Assembly (NCBI RefSeq): GCF_000178855.1
Contig: NZ_ADVG01000001.1
Coordinates: forward strand, 2,517,481-2,581,480
DNA: 64,000 nucleotides
Source of the DNA: Ktedonobacter racemifer DSM 44963
GTDB taxonomy: Bacteria; Chloroflexota; Ktedonobacteria; Ktedonobacterales; Ktedonobacteraceae
Direction of reading: 5' to 3'
Part shown: in pieces, positions 16,955 through 25,735 of the stretch
Numbering within the stretch: position 1 is the stretch's first letter
How the letters are laid out: the number at the start of each line of letters is the position of its first letter
Notes under the pieces: generated by a model
Seen by the model: only the letters and a program-made list of their open reading frames with translations
Databases searched by the model: none
What the model was told of the DNA's origin: nothing
Program-made: the position numbers and the translations under genes

Positions 16955-17590
16955 TTAGCGGAAGCGCCGCCACATGGATAGACGATGGATGAGCTGTCGC
17001 CAAGATAGGCGATGATAGGAGTGAGTCCGCCCAGGATAGACCATATCGAGGCGGCTAGCACCATGTGGGTAGGCGACCTGGGGGGTCGAGTTATGCGAAA
17101 CGGCAGCGGGGGAGCTAGCACCATCCGAGTAGGCGACCTGGGGGGTCGAGTTATGCGGAACGGCAGCGGGGGAGCTAGCACCATCCGAGTAGGCGACCTG
17201 GGGGGTCGAGTTATGCGGAACGGCAGCGGGGGAGCTAGCACCATCCGAGTAGGCGACCTGGGGGGTCGAGTTATGCGGAACGGCAGCGGGGGAGCTAGCA
17301 CCATGTGGATAACCGATAGATGGATGTAACGAGGGTGCATAGTGTGTTGCCGCTTGATGGGTGATAGCGAGGGAGTGGGCAAGCAGGATCATGCTGGCCA
17401 GGAGAGCAACGATGAGGAGCATTCCCTGCAGTTGCCTATGATGTTGACGAGCGTACATGATGATTCGTCGTATGTGCAGTTGCCTATGATGTTGACGAGC
17501 GTACATGATGATTCGTCGTATGTGCAGTTGCCTATGATATTGACGAGCGTACATAATGGTTCGTCGCATGTAATGTAAAAGATGGGACAT
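16955..17590 (-). CDS. Membrane-anchored tandem-repeat protein, copy A
   Basis: A 211-aa protein starting at ATG 17588-17590, seven bases after AAAGGAG. Order: basic N-terminus with three 16-residue repeats (HIRRIIMYARQHHRQL), one membrane segment (GMLLIVALLASMILLAHSLA), then an extracytoplasmic region of 20-residue repeats (VPHNSTPQVAYSDGASSPAA, four units) and a basic end. Because both periods are multiples of three, several other frames are also open; the ribosome site and membrane segment favour this one. No family recognised. A second copy lies at 48080. Confidence 0.6.
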   Translation of the reverse strand: MSHLLHYMRRTIMYARQYHRQLHIRRIIMYARQHHRQLHIRRIIMYARQHHRQLQGMLLIVALLASMILLAHSLAITHQAATHYAPSLHPSIGYPHGASSPAAVPHNSTPQVAYSDGASSPAAVPHNSTPQVAYSDGASSPAAVPHNSTPQVAYSDGASSPAAVSHNSTPQVAYPHGASRLDMVYPGRTHSYHRLSWRQLIHRLSMWRRFR

Positions 17591-17734
17591 ATCTGCTCCT
17601 TTCGTTGGTCGTGTAAGGACCATGAAACGGGTCGCATGGTGCTATCCCGGAGAAGTTTAGATAACCTCTATATTTCAATTATAGTGGGACATACTTCCCC
17701 CTAATTGGGTATGTACTTGAACGCGCTGAACCCA

Positions 17735-17754
17735 CAGGTTGCGCAACGAGATTG
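17735..17754 (+). repeat. Dispersed GGTTGCGCAACGAGAT motif
   Basis: CAGGTTGCGCAACGAGATTG closes the duplicated segment here and at 48908, and recurs at 55900 and 56676; related inverted forms lie at 49079 and 49997. At 56676 it forms the exact break point of a truncated transposase, so it is probably the end of a small mobile element. Confidence 0.45.
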
Positions 17755-17790
17755 CAGCAGCACACAGTTGGTAGAGTGCTAAACGGCTTC

Positions 17791-18690
17791 AGAGCATCCC
17801 AATTAGTTCAATGTGCTAATTGAAATTTGTCTCTTCATATGTGTGAAAATTCTGCTCTTATATTGATGAAGCGTAGTTCTACTCTATCTCCTGGATCGGG
17901 GAGAGTTGAAGTCCACGCCGCGAGAAACTAAGTGCTCTCCTGATGCGGTTCCATTGGCTTGTTAAGCGGAAGGACGTTTTATTTTTGTCCAATCGTGATG
18001 AGTCAAATTTAGAAGAGTCTAACCTCTAAGATGTCAAATTGGATGTCAGAATTTCTACTATATAGCTTGCCATTGATGCCGAAGGAGAGATTCTAGTCGG
18101 GTTATTTGTAGGTGTTGGTGGCTGTCCTCCTGGAGCTTAAAATCTAGGTCCTTTGTTTGTGGGTGTTGGTAGCTTCTTGTAAAAATTTGTGGGTGTCGCT
18201 GTACTAAATGCTGTACTAGCTATGCTGGTGTAAGCGCTTATAGGCTTTATGGCTTACTGTATACGCTTTTGCCATTGTTCATGCTTCTGTGCCTCGTCTT
18301 CGTAGCGAAAAGCCAGCTCAATGTAAAGATCTTCACCGCTCTGTTTGAGATGGGCCTGTATAGTGACAGAAAGCAGGAGGCTCTTGCTATCAAGCACGAC
18401 GAGACGGGCTCGAAGTGCCGGAGGAGTACAGCGCGCATATTCGCAAAAAACAGCGAAAAATGATAAACAGTGTGGGAGGGCTGCTTTTCACGGTTCAGAA
18501 GGCGCTGCCGCTGATGCCAGATAGCGCATCGATAATTATAGATGCATCCATCGTTGTCAGCAAAGGGTTGCCAGAAAAGAAGTAACCTACCAAAACGACG
18601 CTGGCTTGCTCAACCAACATGGCAACGTTTCGCCTGGAGGTGAAGGACCAATGGAAGAAACGATGAAGAAAATTTTCTCTGTGGAGGAGC
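17791..18690. other. Gene-poor region with attachment-site-like repeats
   Basis: Contains a GGGGAGAGTTGAAGTCCACGC core at 17899, followed by GATGTCAAATTGGATGTCA, a direct repeat seen also at 22655 and 34910. From 18105 to 18230 there are three TTTGTGGGTGT repeats like those at 49190-49440. No gene recognised; the short frames at 18247-18463 lack support. Confidence 0.45.
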
Positions 18691-18696
18691 AAAGAA

Positions 18697-19134
18697 ATGG
18701 CTGAGAGTAGGTTGATTGCGCTGGTGTTTGACGGTGAGCAGGAAGCAGAACAACTGTGGCTGCGGACTCAAGAATTACAGAGAAGCGGTCTCATTCCACC
18801 TGGGGATGCAGCGATAGTTATCATCCGGCTGGATGGCCAGGTCATCGTGCAACAAGTGGTAGATCCCACAGATGGAGACGCTTTTAACGCCCAAACATGG
18901 GAATATGTCATCAAAACACTGCTCTCTGGGTGGGGTGAGGGCATTGATGATTGGTTTGTCCAGCAGGTGAAGCAACACCTTCTTCCAGGGACATCCGCTC
19001 TCTTTCTTTTGGTAGATCCGTCCAAGGCTCAAGAGGTCGTTCACGCTTTAAGAGGTTACCCAGGTAAGCGCTTCTACAGCGTGCTGTCAACAGAAGATAA
19101 GGCAAGGATTAGAGCGGCTGCCGGGCAGGCATAG
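18697..19134 (+). CDS. DUF1269-like small protein
   Basis: A 145-aa protein beginning LIALVFDGEQEAEQLWLRTQ with GDAAIVIIRLDGQVIV in the middle. This follows the pattern of DUF1269 proteins, whose function is unknown; the glycine-rich membrane-like centre of many members is replaced here by a polar stretch (GWGEGIDDWFVQQVKQHLLP). GGAGGAG precedes ATG 18697. It stands alone between repeat-rich stretches. Confidence 0.6.
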   Translation: MAESRLIALVFDGEQEAEQLWLRTQELQRSGLIPPGDAAIVIIRLDGQVIVQQVVDPTDGDAFNAQTWEYVIKTLLSGWGEGIDDWFVQQVKQHLLPGTSALFLLVDPSKAQEVVHALRGYPGKRFYSVLSTEDKARIRAAAGQA

Positions 19135-19274
19135 GCGTCGATGAGCAAAGCAAGGCTGACAATTACCGAGTGCTGGGGTCCGCCTCATGATGAGGCACGT
19201 CTCCTCAGGTGGCGGGCGAATCGGCAAAGAGAAAGCTGCCTGTGAAGAGACTTTACAATCGGTTTCATTGGGGG

Positions 19275-19440
19275 AGATGGGGGAGAGTTGAACCCCCTTT
19301 GATGGGTTTTTGGCCTGGCTTTGAAGCTCTGTTCGTGGCCTTTTTGAGCTTGAGAGTGAGTTATTTTTGTCCATTCTTGTCTAACTTTTTCGATGCGTGT
19401 TGAGCCGTTTTGCTCTCACTTTTGCTCTCATTTGTTTGCG
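19275..19440. repeat. Attachment-site-like composite (GGGAGAGTTGAAC class)
   Basis: GGGGGAGAGTTGAACCCCC is the complement of a tRNA T-arm-like end, followed about 90 bp on by TTGTCCATTCTTGTCTAA. The same arrangement occurs at 33690-33850. A hairpin-like AAAGCTGCCTGTG segment lies upstream. Confidence 0.5.
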
Positions 19441-19745
19441 ATTTTGGGTTTCATGGGCGGTTTACAGCTTGCTATGGAATTGTATTCTCTTGCCAGGAGT
19501 CTTGTCCATTGTGCTCCTATCTATAGGATACCCAGCGCCCGGTAATTAGGATATATGGAGTGCGTATTTAGTGTATATGTTCCTTCTCCTAAGTGTATTA
19601 GGATGGCATCGCTTTGAGAGATACTTGAGCGCTTGTTAATTTCGAGATTACATTGTGTTAAACGAAGCTTAAATGGGGCTGAGTATACTTGACTGTATTG
19701 GTTTAATCTATCGACACATAACAAATTACTATTTGAAAGGGAAAT

Positions 19746-20819
19746 ATGAAGACATCAACTATCGTCCGTCTCGGCGCGTTAGCCCTGGTCGTCGTGCTGT
19801 GTATCACGACTTTCATGCTGGTGAACCACCAAGCCAGCGCTAATGGTTTCGCGCCCGCAGTCAGCCCCGCAAAGTCTGTTGTTGCTTTGCCAAACTATGA
19901 TGTTTCGATTTTTGCTCAAGGTAATAAAGCATACTATAATCCTGACTCGGTGGATGTCGCGGGCAAATATATCTTTATTGGATATCAGAACACGACCGCC
20001 AAGGATGGCACGGATCATAAGACGAGCACGATTGTGCAGTATACACGCCAGGGCAAGGTTGTGCATACTTTCAGTGTCCCTGGTCACTGCGATGGCATGC
20101 GTTACAACTCTACGACCCATCTGCTCTGGACCACTTCTAACGAAGACGGCAATCCTAACATCACCACGATCAACCCTGATACTGGGAAGGTCACCTTGTA
20201 CCAGGTGCCAGCCGCCCCTCATGGCGGTGGGTATGATGATGTGCTCTTCATTAAGGGCCAGGCGTTTATCGCTGCCTCGAATCCCACGCTGAATAGCGCG
20301 GGCGTTAATGTCTTTCCTGCCATCGACAAGGTCGAACTGAAAAACGGCAAGGCTATCTTTACGCCTGTTCTCTATGGCAATGCGACTGCTACCGATGTAA
20401 CGGCCAATCAGAGTGTTACTCTCAATTTGACCGATCCCGATTCAATGACGCTTGATAATCAGGGGAATCTGATTCTGGATGACCAGGCCGACGCTCAGAT
20501 TATCACTGTACGCAATCCAGGCACGGCCCAGCAATCGGTGACCCGCCTCCCTGTAGGTACCCAGGTTGATGACTCCATCTGGATTCCTGCTAAAGAGGGC
20601 AAGCTGCTCGTAGTCGATGGCAAGGCTAACACCATCTATAGCGTCACGATTGATAAGACTGACTTTGCCAAGGGTACGATCTTCACAGAAGCCCCCTCCG
20701 ATTCGGGTGTTGCCGGTTTCGTTGGCAAAATTGATCCCAAAACTGGGACCATCTCGCCCGTCATCATTGGCCTTAACAGCCCGACTGGCCTGATGTTCCT
20801 CCCTTCAGAAGGGGAATAG
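19746..20819 (+). CDS. Secreted six-bladed beta-propeller (NHL/SMP-30-like) protein
   Basis: A 357-aa protein with an N-terminal signal (ALALVVVLCITTFMLVNHQA). The body has repeated blade-like units such as VDVAGKYIFIGYQN, NPDTGKVTLYQVP, SMTLDNQGNLILDDQ and KIDPKTGTISPVI, typical of propeller lyase or gluconolactonase-like folds. AAAGGG precedes ATG 19746. No catalytic set can be assigned and no operon partner is present. A hairpin downstream probably ends the transcript. Confidence 0.7.
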   Translation: MKTSTIVRLGALALVVVLCITTFMLVNHQASANGFAPAVSPAKSVVALPNYDVSIFAQGNKAYYNPDSVDVAGKYIFIGYQNTTAKDGTDHKTSTIVQYTRQGKVVHTFSVPGHCDGMRYNSTTHLLWTTSNEDGNPNITTINPDTGKVTLYQVPAAPHGGGYDDVLFIKGQAFIAASNPTLNSAGVNVFPAIDKVELKNGKAIFTPVLYGNATATDVTANQSVTLNLTDPDSMTLDNQGNLILDDQADAQIITVRNPGTAQQSVTRLPVGTQVDDSIWIPAKEGKLLVVDGKANTIYSVTIDKTDFAKGTIFTEAPSDSGVAGFVGKIDPKTGTISPVIIGLNSPTGLMFLPSEGE

Positions 20820-20898
20820 TCGAAAAATATATGCTGGAGAAAAACACCAGCTTTTCCTCCTCCATAAATTAGTAAAATCGAATAGGTCTTCTCTAATA

Positions 20899-20943
20899 AA
20901 AGAAGGGGCAGGGTGTCTTACGAACACATCCCATCCCTTCTTC
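20899..20943 (+). terminator. Probable terminator of the propeller gene
   Basis: Imperfect hairpin of AAGAAGGGGCAGGGTGT with ACACATCCCATCCCTTCTT, followed by CCTATTTTT, 80 bp after the propeller stop. Confidence 0.5.
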
Positions 20944-20949
20944 CTATTT

Positions 20950-21345
20950 TTGGCCCGGCGTGAGCAATTTTTATAACCCTGCATTGGGACTTTATGTCTA
21001 GCCAATGTAACACTCTACAGGTTTTCCGGGTTCGAATGGGAGTACATCATCAGCGTTTTGGGGTCGGCGAGGTAGCTCTAGAGGCGGGTTTGTAGGGTTT
21101 CTGATAGCTGCTAGTTTACATGCAGTAGGTCTGGAGTTCGAAACCCTAATCACCTATCTCAAGCGGCTTTAGAAGGTCTTAGCAAGCAAGCACAATGCTA
21201 TAGAAGAGCTTTTTTGTGTTTTTTTCTCGCCCAAGCCTACCGCCTCATTTATGCGATTTCTGGTAACTCTGGCATTGGTGTTTAATCGGCTCCATCTAGT
21301 TCTGAAGCGGCTTTACGCTTATTTCCAAGTTCCTATATGCTAGTA
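20950..21345. other. Gene-free stretch with tRNA-end-like sequences
   Basis: No gene is seen. GGGTTCGAATGGG near 21030 and GGAGTTCGAAACCC near 21134 look like T-arm ends, but no acceptor or anticodon arms accompany them, so intact tRNAs are not claimed. They may be remnants of tRNA-targeted integration. Confidence 0.3.
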
Positions 21346-21347
21346 TA

Positions 21348-21626
21348 TTACGTCTTTTCGTTCTCGGCCTTTGTGATACTTCCTGGCTGCCAATTTCGAT
21401 AACCGCAATTGAAGCCGTTTGGATATGGCTTCAATGTATGAATTGGCCGATCTGGAAACAGGGCTAACCAATCCTTGTAGATTTTTCGCGCTTCCTTTTC
21501 ATCACGCGCATATGTAAATGTCATCATGGTAGCCTGCCTCTTATTATATCCACTTGCAGCCACTAACCAAAACGTCAGTACATCTGGGATCATTGAACGA
21601 TAAGACGTCTTTTTGAGCGGCTTCAT
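21348..21626 (-). CDS. Small hypothetical protein
   Basis: A 92-aa frame starting at ATG 21624. Composition is protein-like (YARDEKEARKIYKDWLALFP) and it ends with FNCGYRNWQPGSITKAENEK. Lys/Arg-rich start. Family not recognised. It may belong to a former integrated element. Confidence 0.4.
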   Translation of the reverse strand: MKPLKKTSYRSMIPDVLTFWLVAASGYNKRQATMMTFTYARDEKEARKIYKDWLALFPDRPIHTLKPYPNGFNCGYRNWQPGSITKAENEKT

Positions 21627-21677
21627 ATTCTTCTCACGCTTGCGGTCTTATAGTATTTAATTATTCTGTTTCTGAGG

Positions 21678-21782
21678 ATGTGCAATGAACCAGGATACGT
21701 GCCGAACGCTGAGACATTAGCAAAGGTAGCGAGACACCTGGATGTGCCAGTGGAGGCGCTGTACATGCCTGAGGATGAGTAA
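21678..21782 (+). pseudogene. C-terminal remnant of an XRE-type helix-turn-helix gene
   Basis: A 34-codon frame ends with ETLAKVARHLDVPVEALYMP, the last helices of a Cro/CI-type HTH domain (pattern TLxKIAxALxVPxxxLF). The recognition helices are missing. It stands 60 bp before a small gene and is probably phage- or plasmid-derived. Confidence 0.5.
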
Positions 21783-21841
21783 ATAGAGGTTGCTACAATA
21801 GGTACATGCTATCCATATATGCGTATGAAGGAGGTATCCGT

Positions 21842-22075
21842 ATGTTCCATCCTGAATGCTGGAAGAAGTACGACTGTCTGGTGCAAGATATGAACGCCAT
21901 ACAAGCAGCTATCGCGTTTGCAGATGTACAACAGGACGAAGAGACAACTCTACGGTGTATGCGGCAGACACTCGGCCACATGCGTGTCATGCAAAGTGCC
22001 TTATCCTACTTTATAGGTGACCTGGAGGAGACTCTCAAGGACATTCAGAGTGATTATGACTCTAACTGTGACTAA
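21842..22075 (+). CDS. Small hypothetical protein
   Basis: A 77-aa protein from ATG 21842, eight bases after GGAGGT; an upstream in-frame start at 21806 is less likely. Predicted all-helical (IQAAIAFADVQQDEETTLRC, then MRVMQSALSYFIGDLEETLK), acidic at the end. No family recognised. The strong ribosome site makes it likely to be real. Confidence 0.5.
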   Translation: MFHPECWKKYDCLVQDMNAIQAAIAFADVQQDEETTLRCMRQTLGHMRVMQSALSYFIGDLEETLKDIQSDYDSNCD

Positions 22076-22092
22076 CAGCATAAAATGGCCGC

Positions 22093-22272
22093 TTCGGCCA
22101 AGAATCGCAATTTTTGGCAATTTCCGATTCGCGTTTTCACGCTCAAAATGTACTTCTCGTTGGAGGTTTTCGCGTCGACTACATGCAAAGGGCGCATCAG
22201 GAGCCGATGAAATTTGTTCTCAAGATTTGTACTTTCGGCCAAGAATTGCTTGTCTTTTGCACTTTCGGCCAA
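22093..22272 (+). repeat. Three TTCGGCCAA repeats
   Basis: TTCGGCCAA occurs at 22093, 22234 and 22264, twice followed by GAAT. Spacing is uneven. They could be iteron-like or integrase-binding sites, given the DnaA boxes 900 bp on; no gene lies within. Confidence 0.3.
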
Positions 22273-22389
22273 CTTATACTTTACAGCAAGCAGACATGTT
22301 TGAGCTTGAATAGCTGTGCTTAACGGTCAACTTATGCTTTTTTTGGTGGCCAAAATATGCTGTTAGTCACACTAACCGCCCTTGAGGTA

Positions 22390-22680
22390 TCAGCTTGGCT
22401 CCTGGGGAGGACTTGAACCCACCAACATTAGGGTACGCTAGCATCCCTCACGCCATTGATACGTGTAAGAATGCTAGAAGCGGGTTTGCCTCCTCTACTT
22501 CTAGCATTCTTGCGATGTAGAGGAGGAGAGTTGAAGTCCACGCCGCGAGAAATTAGGCGCTCTTCTGATGCAGTTCCATTGGCTTGTTAGGCTGAAGAAC
22601 GTTTTATTATTGTCCATTCGTGGTGAATCAAATGTATATGATCTCGACCTCTAAGATGTCAAAATGGATGTCAGAATTTC
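22390..22680. repeat. Attachment-site-like composite (GGAGAGTTGAAG class)
   Basis: A T-arm-like GGGGAGGACTTGAACCCACC at 22397 is followed by a hairpin (AAGAATGCTAGAAG at 22467 pairing with CTTCTAGCATTCTT at 22498), then GGAGAGTTGAAGTCCACGCC at 22523 and the direct repeat GATGTCAAAATGGATGTCA near 22655. The last two parts recur at 17899 and 34783. Confidence 0.5.
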
Positions 22681-23148
22681 TCCTGTATCGCGCGATACGC
22701 ATTGCCTCTGCTTTCTTCTCCGAGCCAGCCAGGGCGGGCCGTGCCTGCTCGATAGCCGCTATAACGTGTTCACAATGTCCTCTACTCTTGGCCTGCTGGT
22801 CCTTTGGTAGTTTCAACTTAATAAAGCAGATGAGAGCGAAGCCCAGGGAGGCCGCGACTGGGAAGACCATATTAGCAAGCAGAATGATATCGGTCTATGA
22901 GAGATTCATCTGGAATTAATTCTTCTACGGTACAATCCCATCAATTCCTGTAGGAGTCGCAAAAACCCCCACTAACTGCAGGTCGGAGAGCCGGGAGAAG
23001 TCCCGACTCTTTTTATTTGTTACTGAAGGGGGATGGAAAGTCGCCTTGAGATCGTTAATCATGTTGAGGGCGTTAGCGAGGTCTTCTTTGCCGCTTTAGT
23101 GATTTTCATTATTATATTTAACCACACATGACCTATCTACCTTTTGTT
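22681..23148. other. Region without a recognised gene
   Basis: A minus-strand frame at 22628-22870 has a membrane-like start but overlaps the repeat above and lacks family support. A GTCGGGAGAAG-type hairpin near 22985 (GGAGAGCCGGGAGAAGTCCCGACTC then TTTTTAT) looks like a terminator. The end, 23090-23148, is very AT-rich. Confidence 0.3.
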
Positions 23149-23203
23149 TTATCCACATTTTATCCACACGATTTTCACATAGTTATCCACATTTTTATCC
23201 ACA
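23149..23203 (+). other. Cluster of four DnaA boxes (putative replication origin)
   Basis: TTATCCACA occurs exactly at 23149-23157, 23160-23168, 23183-23191 and 23195-23203, all in one orientation, next to an AT-rich segment at 23090-23148. Such density fits a plasmid or chromosomal origin core. No dnaA, dnaN or rep gene is nearby, so a relic of an integrated replicon is more likely than the main oriC. Confidence 0.5.
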
Positions 23204-23281
23204 AAATATGAAGCGCGATACCCCCACGATCACATACGCCTGTGCATCATCCTCGCTGAAAGGGTTGCTATAGTTCGCATA

Positions 23282-23671
23282 GTAGAAGATCAGCGAAGTG
23301 AACAGACACAACGCGTCTATGAGTTTTCGGGGTACATTAGTTGTGTTCATTGCGGGCTGAATCTGCGATGCAAGGGAGCACATCCCGGTCAAGACTACGC
23401 ATACTATAAAGATATGGCGAAAGCGCGGGCATTGCCCTGCCCAGCAGGAGGATATTTACAAGTGCGTACCGACCGTGTCGCACTCCAATTTGGGGAGCTA
23501 TTACAAAGGTTACGCTTACCTCTCTACTGGCGGGATATGGTGCGCGAGCAAGTGGTCCAAGCAGCACGACAAGCAGGATTTGACTCGGAGGCAATGGAGC
23601 GAGAAAAGGAGCGCCTACGCCTCAAACGCGGGCGTATTACAGCGCCACTTATAACACAAAAAGTGAAGTAA
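23282..23671 (+). pseudogene. C-terminal part of a large serine recombinase
   Basis: An open frame reads RVYEFSGYISCVHCGLNLRC (zinc-ribbon Cys pairs), then LPCPAGGYLQVRTDRVALQF and LPLYWRDMVREQVVQAARQA with a coiled-coil start. This is the zinc-ribbon and coiled-coil region of large serine recombinases. The catalytic N-domain is absent and the end is replaced (RITAPLITQKVK). A related remnant lies at 31654-32162. Confidence 0.65.
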
Positions 23672-23797
23672 GGCGGCTTGGGAGGCTGAATGGCGATTCA
23701 CATCACCTCATTCGGCCTGCGGATGCCCCTGGGTTCACCCATGGGGAGGAAGCAGGCGTTCCTTTCCTGGTGGCTGGGGAGGGGGCTCCTCGGTCCG

Positions 23798-25087
23798 TCA
23801 TCCCTGCAAGGTTGTCGCCACCACAGCATAGTCGTAGCCGTCGGCCAGTTGGAGGACCCGGCAAAAGCGCGCAGGAATCCCCTGCACCTTGCCCATGCGA
23901 AACTGCTTGTTCGCGCGCACGGCGATGCGCCCGGTATGCGTCCCCTGCGCCGCAAACCCTTCTGGGACCACCGCCCGCACCCGATCACCGGTCTTGATGT
24001 CCAGGACCTGCTTGCGGCGCATCAGATAGCCAACGGGGAAACCATGTTCATCGACATTGGTCCGGCTGTAGCGCCCGCGACCGGTGGCGGTGATCGCAAG
24101 GGTGCTCTGTCCACCCACCGCAACCCCTGCCAGTTCCCCCACACACAACGCGTCCAGCGCGTGCGTCTTAGGGATCGAGAAGCGAGCACGGTTCCACCTT
24201 GTGCGTCCGCCGCTCCAACTGGTGAGCGGTAGTCCCAGCGCGCGCAGTTCGTCCCAGAGCGCGTAGCGGGTGGCGTTGACCGCAGCCGCGTCCCGTAGCG
24301 GCTGCTTCGCCTGGGCGGCCACTTCGCGATGGCCGAACTCCGCGGCGGTGCGCTCCCCCTTGGCGGCATTGCACGCGTGGCAACTGAGCGCCAGATTCGA
24401 CACGCGGTTGGAGCCACCCCGACTGCGTGGCTGGATATGGTCCACCTCAAAGGCCACCTCGCCACACCCACAGTAAGCACATCTGTGCTCGAACTTCTCC
24501 AGGAGATAGGCGCGCACTTCCCAACCAGCCAGTTCCCCGCGCTGGTACTCGACCCCGGAGATCTCCGGATGCTGCAGCAGTTGGGTGTCGAACTTCACCC
24601 GCTCGATCGCGATACGCACCAGCGGGACCCAGCGCTGGTAGCGCCTGCCCCAGGACAGGACGTTGTCGATGCGTGAGTGCAGGGACGGCGGAAGCCAGCC
24701 AGGCGCTCGACGGCGGTTGAGGAAGCGCGCCGGCCGATAGCGCAGGTTGGTCGAACGCCTGCGTCGCCGATACCCGGCCCGTTTGCGCAGCCGGTCGCAG
24801 ATCTCCTCCCCGCGATGGGAAAGTTCGGCCAGGTGCAGCGCGTGGTGCACCTCTCCCTCGCCGGTCTCTTCCACCCGCGCCAGAGCCAGGCCAGTCGTTT
24901 TCGAGCCTGGGTCGATCTTGAGCACGACCGCTTGCAGTGTGCTCTGCTGGATGCTGCGGTCCTTGAGCCGGATCGTGAAGGGGCTGAGCCGATGGACCAC
25001 GGCCCGCTTGCGCGCAAGCAGGAGGCGGGCGCGCCTGGGGGTACACGGCATGAGTGGCTTTTTGTGTCTGTCGAGCACAAACACCAT
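23798..25087 (-). CDS. iscB: IscB RNA-guided nuclease, complete
   Basis: A 429-aa intact IscB. PLMP motif at 11-14; RuvC-I KIDPGSKTTGLALA with D59; Arg-rich bridge helix at about 105-126; RuvC-II IAIERVKFD with E162; HNH domain at about 200-245 with two CxxC pairs (CAYC, CHAC) and D216-H217 and N240; RuvC-III THALDAL with H309 and D312. A C-terminal domain (TGRGRYSRTNVDEHGFPVGY) follows. All catalytic residues are kept, so both strands could be cut. The omega-RNA segment lies directly upstream. No TnpA accompanies it. It is nearly identical in its start to the partial gene at 1-271. Confidence 0.93.
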   Translation of the reverse strand: MVFVLDRHKKPLMPCTPRRARLLLARKRAVVHRLSPFTIRLKDRSIQQSTLQAVVLKIDPGSKTTGLALARVEETGEGEVHHALHLAELSHRGEEICDRLRKRAGYRRRRRSTNLRYRPARFLNRRRAPGWLPPSLHSRIDNVLSWGRRYQRWVPLVRIAIERVKFDTQLLQHPEISGVEYQRGELAGWEVRAYLLEKFEHRCAYCGCGEVAFEVDHIQPRSRGGSNRVSNLALSCHACNAAKGERTAAEFGHREVAAQAKQPLRDAAAVNATRYALWDELRALGLPLTSWSGGRTRWNRARFSIPKTHALDALCVGELAGVAVGGQSTLAITATGRGRYSRTNVDEHGFPVGYLMRRKQVLDIKTGDRVRAVVPEGFAAQGTHTGRIAVRANKQFRMGKVQGIPARFCRVLQLADGYDYAVVATTLQG

Positions 25088-25408
25088 CAGTGACTCCTTT
25101 CGTTTCCCTCGTGTGAGGGTCCCGTTACCGGGCTGTGTAACGGTCCTGAGCAGGCTGACTCAGGACGCTCCCCTCGCCGGTGTTGCACTCGCTTGTTCGG
25201 CTCAGCGCACCGACCCGTACCCCGACGGGTGCTTTTAACGCTGAGCGACAGCGCCAGCCGCTGAGGAAGCACGACTGGGTGTCATGACGAGCGTAACGCT
25301 GGTGCCAATCAGCGCCTTGCCTGCGGGCTCTGGCACCTCGGCTGGACAACGAAAACGGCATCAACACAAGGGACAAGCCCCCGCATTCATGCGTGGGGAT
25401 CGTTGACT
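25088..25408 (-). ncRNA. Putative IscB omega-RNA (locus 2)
   Basis: A 321-nt conserved noncoding segment directly before iscB, equal in length to that at 272-592. It contains GC-rich stem candidates such as GCACCCGTCGGGGTACGGGT and the palindromic start CCCCACGCATGAATGCGGGG near 25385-25400. The guide would be the reverse complement of about 25409-25424, GGAGCGGATACGAGCC, different from locus 1. RNA status is inferred. Confidence 0.78.
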
Positions 25409-25433
25409 GGCTCGTATCCGCTCCTCCCTCTTG

Positions 25434-25467
25434 GTTACTTGATCAGTGTAGCATTAGATCAAGTAAC
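25434..25467. repeat. Perfect 11-bp inverted repeat
   Basis: GTTACTTGATC (25434-25444) and GATCAAGTAAC (25457-25467) with a 12-nt spacer. It lies in the 330-bp gene-free gap between the omega-RNA and the VIT-type gene. It could be a terminator or operator; otherwise nothing is seen in the gap. Confidence 0.4.
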
Positions 25468-25735
25468 AAGCTTCTCCAATCTTGCGGTCTTGCGCGTGCA
25501 TGGGGAAGCACGCACAGGAAATTGTGGCGCGTGCTATTGCTTGCGGCATCTGCCGAGAGGCTTCCTTTGTAGCGGATCTCATCTGGAGCCGCTTGTACTT
25601 CAGAGCAGGTTGATCGGTGCGAGCGGCCCAGAGATGCGCAAAAGTGGGGCAGACTCAATTATTCTCACCGCCAGGATTTGTAAACCATCAGGGGCGAGAC
25701 TTGCTTTGACCACTCTGCAAAGGGATTGAGAGCCG

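Larger units (their letters stand above)
16893..17790. repeat. Duplicated segment, copy A
   Basis: About 900 bp that recur at 48018-48970 almost unchanged, starting at the shared core and ending near CGGCTTCAGA. Inside are four 60-bp direct repeats (starts 17054, 17114, 17174, 17234) and three 48-bp direct repeats (starts 17429, 17477, 17525). Copy B has four 48-bp units. The segment contains one gene on the minus strand with its promoter region. Confidence 0.9.

Noticed and set aside
17012..17329. Plus-strand frames through the 60-bp repeats (105 codons, and the same at 48137)
   Set aside because: Repeat periods divisible by three open several frames; the minus-strand frame has a ribosome site and a membrane segment, these do not.
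17429..17572. 48-bp direct repeats considered as a CRISPR array
   Set aside because: The units adjoin without spacers, keep a reading frame and encode repeated residues in a protein.
21000..21160. T-arm-like sequences considered as tRNA genes
   Set aside because: No acceptor stem, D-arm or anticodon arm could be paired around them.
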